Shown: one piece after another, positions 22,238 through 23,214 of the stretch | How positions within the stretch are numbered: the first letter of the stretch is position 1 | How the letters are laid out: the number at the start of each line of letters is the position of its first letter | Assembly (NCBI GenBank): GCA_913046815.1 | Contig: CAJWTE010000005.1 | Span: 1-23,214 of the forward strand | DNA length: 23,214 bases | DNA from: an uncultured bacterium | GTDB lineage: Bacteria > Patescibacteriota > Minisyncoccia > Phycocordibacterales > UBA918 | Reading direction: 5' to 3' | The notes under the pieces: generated by a model | Databases searched by the model: none | The model's input: the letters and a program-made list of their open reading frames with translations, nothing else | What the model was told of the DNA's origin: nothing | Position numbers and translations under genes: made by a program

Positions 22238-22266
22238 ATTGTATGTGAGGTGGTTAGCAAAATCAA
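22238..22266 (-). promoter_or_regulatory. hisS promoter
   Basis: On the minus strand TTGATT (22266-22261), a 17-nt spacer, and TACAAT (22243-22238), 6 nt before the hisS ATG at 22231. The -35 overlaps the stop codon of the upstream PH-domain gene. This is among the best-supported leaderless-type starts in the window. Confidence 0.72.
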
Positions 22267-22808
22267 GCCGGATTACGTCTAAGAGCTTCGTCGGCCGCTT
22301 CTAAAATGGCAGACTTTATACTTCTGGGATCAGGCAAGCGCCTCGCCAAAAACTCATCTTGGCTAGCACTGGCGGTCTGTGCTTCTAAGTCACCAAAGTC
22401 TAGTACGGTCGCTAGTAGACCGTTTATTTCGATATTAATATCTTGCAGTCTCTCTAAGCGAAAGCTACCGATACTTCTACTGAAGTAAGACGTCTGGTCT
22501 ATTTTGATGATTCTTTTGTTGGTGACTACGAACAGGTCAAGATAGTGGTCGGTCCAGACGTATGCCAGGTGTGACCACATTATCAGAAGCCACCATGCGT
22601 AGAAGAAGATAATTTCTGCTTGATAACTCTCCAATGCAAAGGTAGTACTGAGGGCATTGAGCTTGTCTGTTATCAGCAATACTACCAGTATGGGCAGAAG
22701 TATAGCGAAAATTGTGCCGCAAGTTTTGATTACGGGGTTAAACCAGTGTTGTCGGGTAGTTTTTATGATTCTTTCGTCGTCTTCCAGTTTTATTTTTCCC
22801 AGTAACAT
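22263..22808 (-). CDS. Bacterial PH-domain membrane protein (YdbS/bPH2-like)
   Basis: 181 residues. After a short N-terminus (GKIKLEDDERIIKTTRQHW), two membrane helices at about 24-47 and 64-87 are followed by a bacterial PH-like domain (about 88-165): DLFVVTNKRIIKIDQTSYFSRSIGSFRLERLQDINIEI. The V-T-N-K-R-I pattern, then basic residues and an R-L-E-x-L-Q-D-I, is typical of bPH2/DUF304 proteins. Function is unknown; such proteins are thought to act at the membrane. It starts 8 nt after the small membrane protein's stop, so the two are likely co-transcribed with prmC. Confidence 0.82.
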   Translation of the reverse strand: MLLGKIKLEDDERIIKTTRQHWFNPVIKTCGTIFAILLPILVVLLITDKLNALSTTFALESYQAEIIFFYAWWLLIMWSHLAYVWTDHYLDLFVVTNKRIIKIDQTSYFSRSIGSFRLERLQDINIEINGLLATVLDFGDLEAQTASASQDEFLARRLPDPRSIKSAILEAADEALRRNPA

Positions 22809-22816
22809 ATCAAAAG

Positions 22817-23026
22817 CTAATTAATTGTACTAGCCATTACCAATAATAGTACAAGACCAACTCCAATGTATAAAAAAGTCCCAAACAAAGAAATTACTTT
22901 GCTAGTACCATATCTAAATAAGTGAAAGGCTACAGTTGCGCCGTAGAGTATAAAAATAAAGCTGGATATCAAGAATACCCAAGTCAATATTGTGGACAAT
23001 GAAAAAGTAGCTTCTACTTCAGGCAT
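22817..23026 (-). CDS. Small two-helix membrane protein, function unknown
   Basis: 69 residues: a short acidic N-terminus (MPEVEATFS), then two hydrophobic segments at about 11-35 and 42-66 separated by FRYGTSK. I recognise no family. The ATG at 23026 overlaps the prmC stop by 8 nt, and the PH-domain gene follows 8 nt later, so the three form a tight unit. This argues that it is a real gene despite its size. Confidence 0.72.
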   Translation of the reverse strand: MPEVEATFSLSTILTWVFLISSFIFILYGATVAFHLFRYGTSKVISLFGTFLYIGVGLVLLLVMASTIN

Positions 23027-23214
23027 TGATTAATTTTAGCACGGAATATCGCGCTATTTGGTATTGGTCTTGTTGAGTTGTGACAGTAAACCTACTATCA
23101 GCAAGTTGTTTGATAGGTTCCTCTTGCTCAGGGTCGTGTTCTATCCAGAGCTCACCGTTTGGCATTAAATAGTCAGGTGCGTCGTGTATGATTTGTGCTA
23201 CCAACTCCAAGCCA
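23019..23214 (-). CDS. prmC: Peptide chain release factor N5-glutamine methyltransferase PrmC (HemK), C-terminal part
   Basis: The C-terminal 65 residues are visible; the gene continues past the window edge, so any start codon seen here (for example TTG at 23210) is not the true one. Seen: a GLELVAQIIHDAPDYLMPNGELWIEHDPEQ segment, matching the GLD-x-I-R-x-I ... L-x-P-G-G-x-L-x-x-E-x-G-x-x-Q end of PrmC, then a C-terminal strand pair ending in RYSVLKLINA. PrmC methylates the GGQ glutamine of release factors RF1/RF2 using SAM. The N-terminal domain and NPPY motif lie outside the window, so another class I methyltransferase cannot be fully excluded. It stops with TGA, overlapping the next gene. 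Confidence 0.75.
   Translation of the reverse strand, partial: GLELVAQIIHDAPDYLMPNGELWIEHDPEQEEPIKQLADSRFTVTTQQDQYQIARYSVLKLINA

Noticed and set aside
23019..23210. Stand-alone 63-residue protein starting at TTG 23210
   Set aside because: The frame stays open to the window edge and matches the C-terminus of PrmC, so it is a truncated gene rather than a small one.

Overview
The window reads as a stretch of chromosome from a Candidatus Patescibacteria (CPR) bacterium of Parcubacteria type. This is an inference from the proteins, not a database result. Supporting signs are a compact RpoB (1067 aa) and RpoC (1224 aa); a ribosomal protein S16 with a long acidic tail; an rpsP-khpA-trmD cluster without rimM or rplS; rpoBC without rplJL in front; and an almost complete lack of Shine-Dalgarno sequences, with -10 boxes instead sitting 6-9 nt before start codons. 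The code is standard: TGA ends prmC. By eye the DNA is moderately AT-rich.

Layout. 1-566: the 5' end of rnr (RNase R) leaves the window on the minus strand. Between it and rpsP lies a GC-rich stretch with a long inverted repeat and a 51-codon minus-strand frame. 567-2536: rpsP, khpA and trmD on the plus strand. 2537-2842: about 300 bp with strong RNA-like structure, a candidate promoter, a small Cys-containing frame and a terminator-like hairpin. 2843-9744: rpoB and rpoC, ended by a 22-bp-arm terminator. 9745-10546: a TrpR/YerC-like repressor on the minus strand, bracketed by two nearly identical 24-bp palindromes. 10547-13704: dnaG and rpoD, the primase having lost most of its zinc ligands and the sigma factor carrying a lysine-rich N-terminal extension. 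13769-15644 (minus): an ArsB/NhaD-type permease behind a CBS-domain gene. 15718-18711: a UvrD-like helicase fused to a PD-(D/E)XK nuclease. 18743-19492 (minus): a membrane-anchored DsbA-like protein. 19562-20365: uppP. 20362-23214 (minus): two back-to-back units, hisS plus a DnaQ-like exonuclease, and prmC (5' part outside the window), a two-helix membrane protein and a bacterial PH-domain membrane protein.

How it works together: most of the window is core information processing (RNA polymerase, primary sigma factor, primase, tRNA methylation and charging, ribosome and release-factor modification, RNA decay, recombination repair), with a few envelope functions (lipid carrier recycling, disulfide chemistry, ion transport). 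Convergent pairs rpoD/permease and helicase/DsbA share bidirectional terminators, while uppP and the exonuclease overlap at their stop codons. I found no tRNA, rRNA, CRISPR array, insertion sequence or phage gene. The points most worth a second look are the degenerate DnaG zinc ribbon, the palindrome-flanked repressor next to dnaG, the structured DNA upstream of rpoB, the structured DNA between rnr and rpsP, and the apparent leaderless gene starts.
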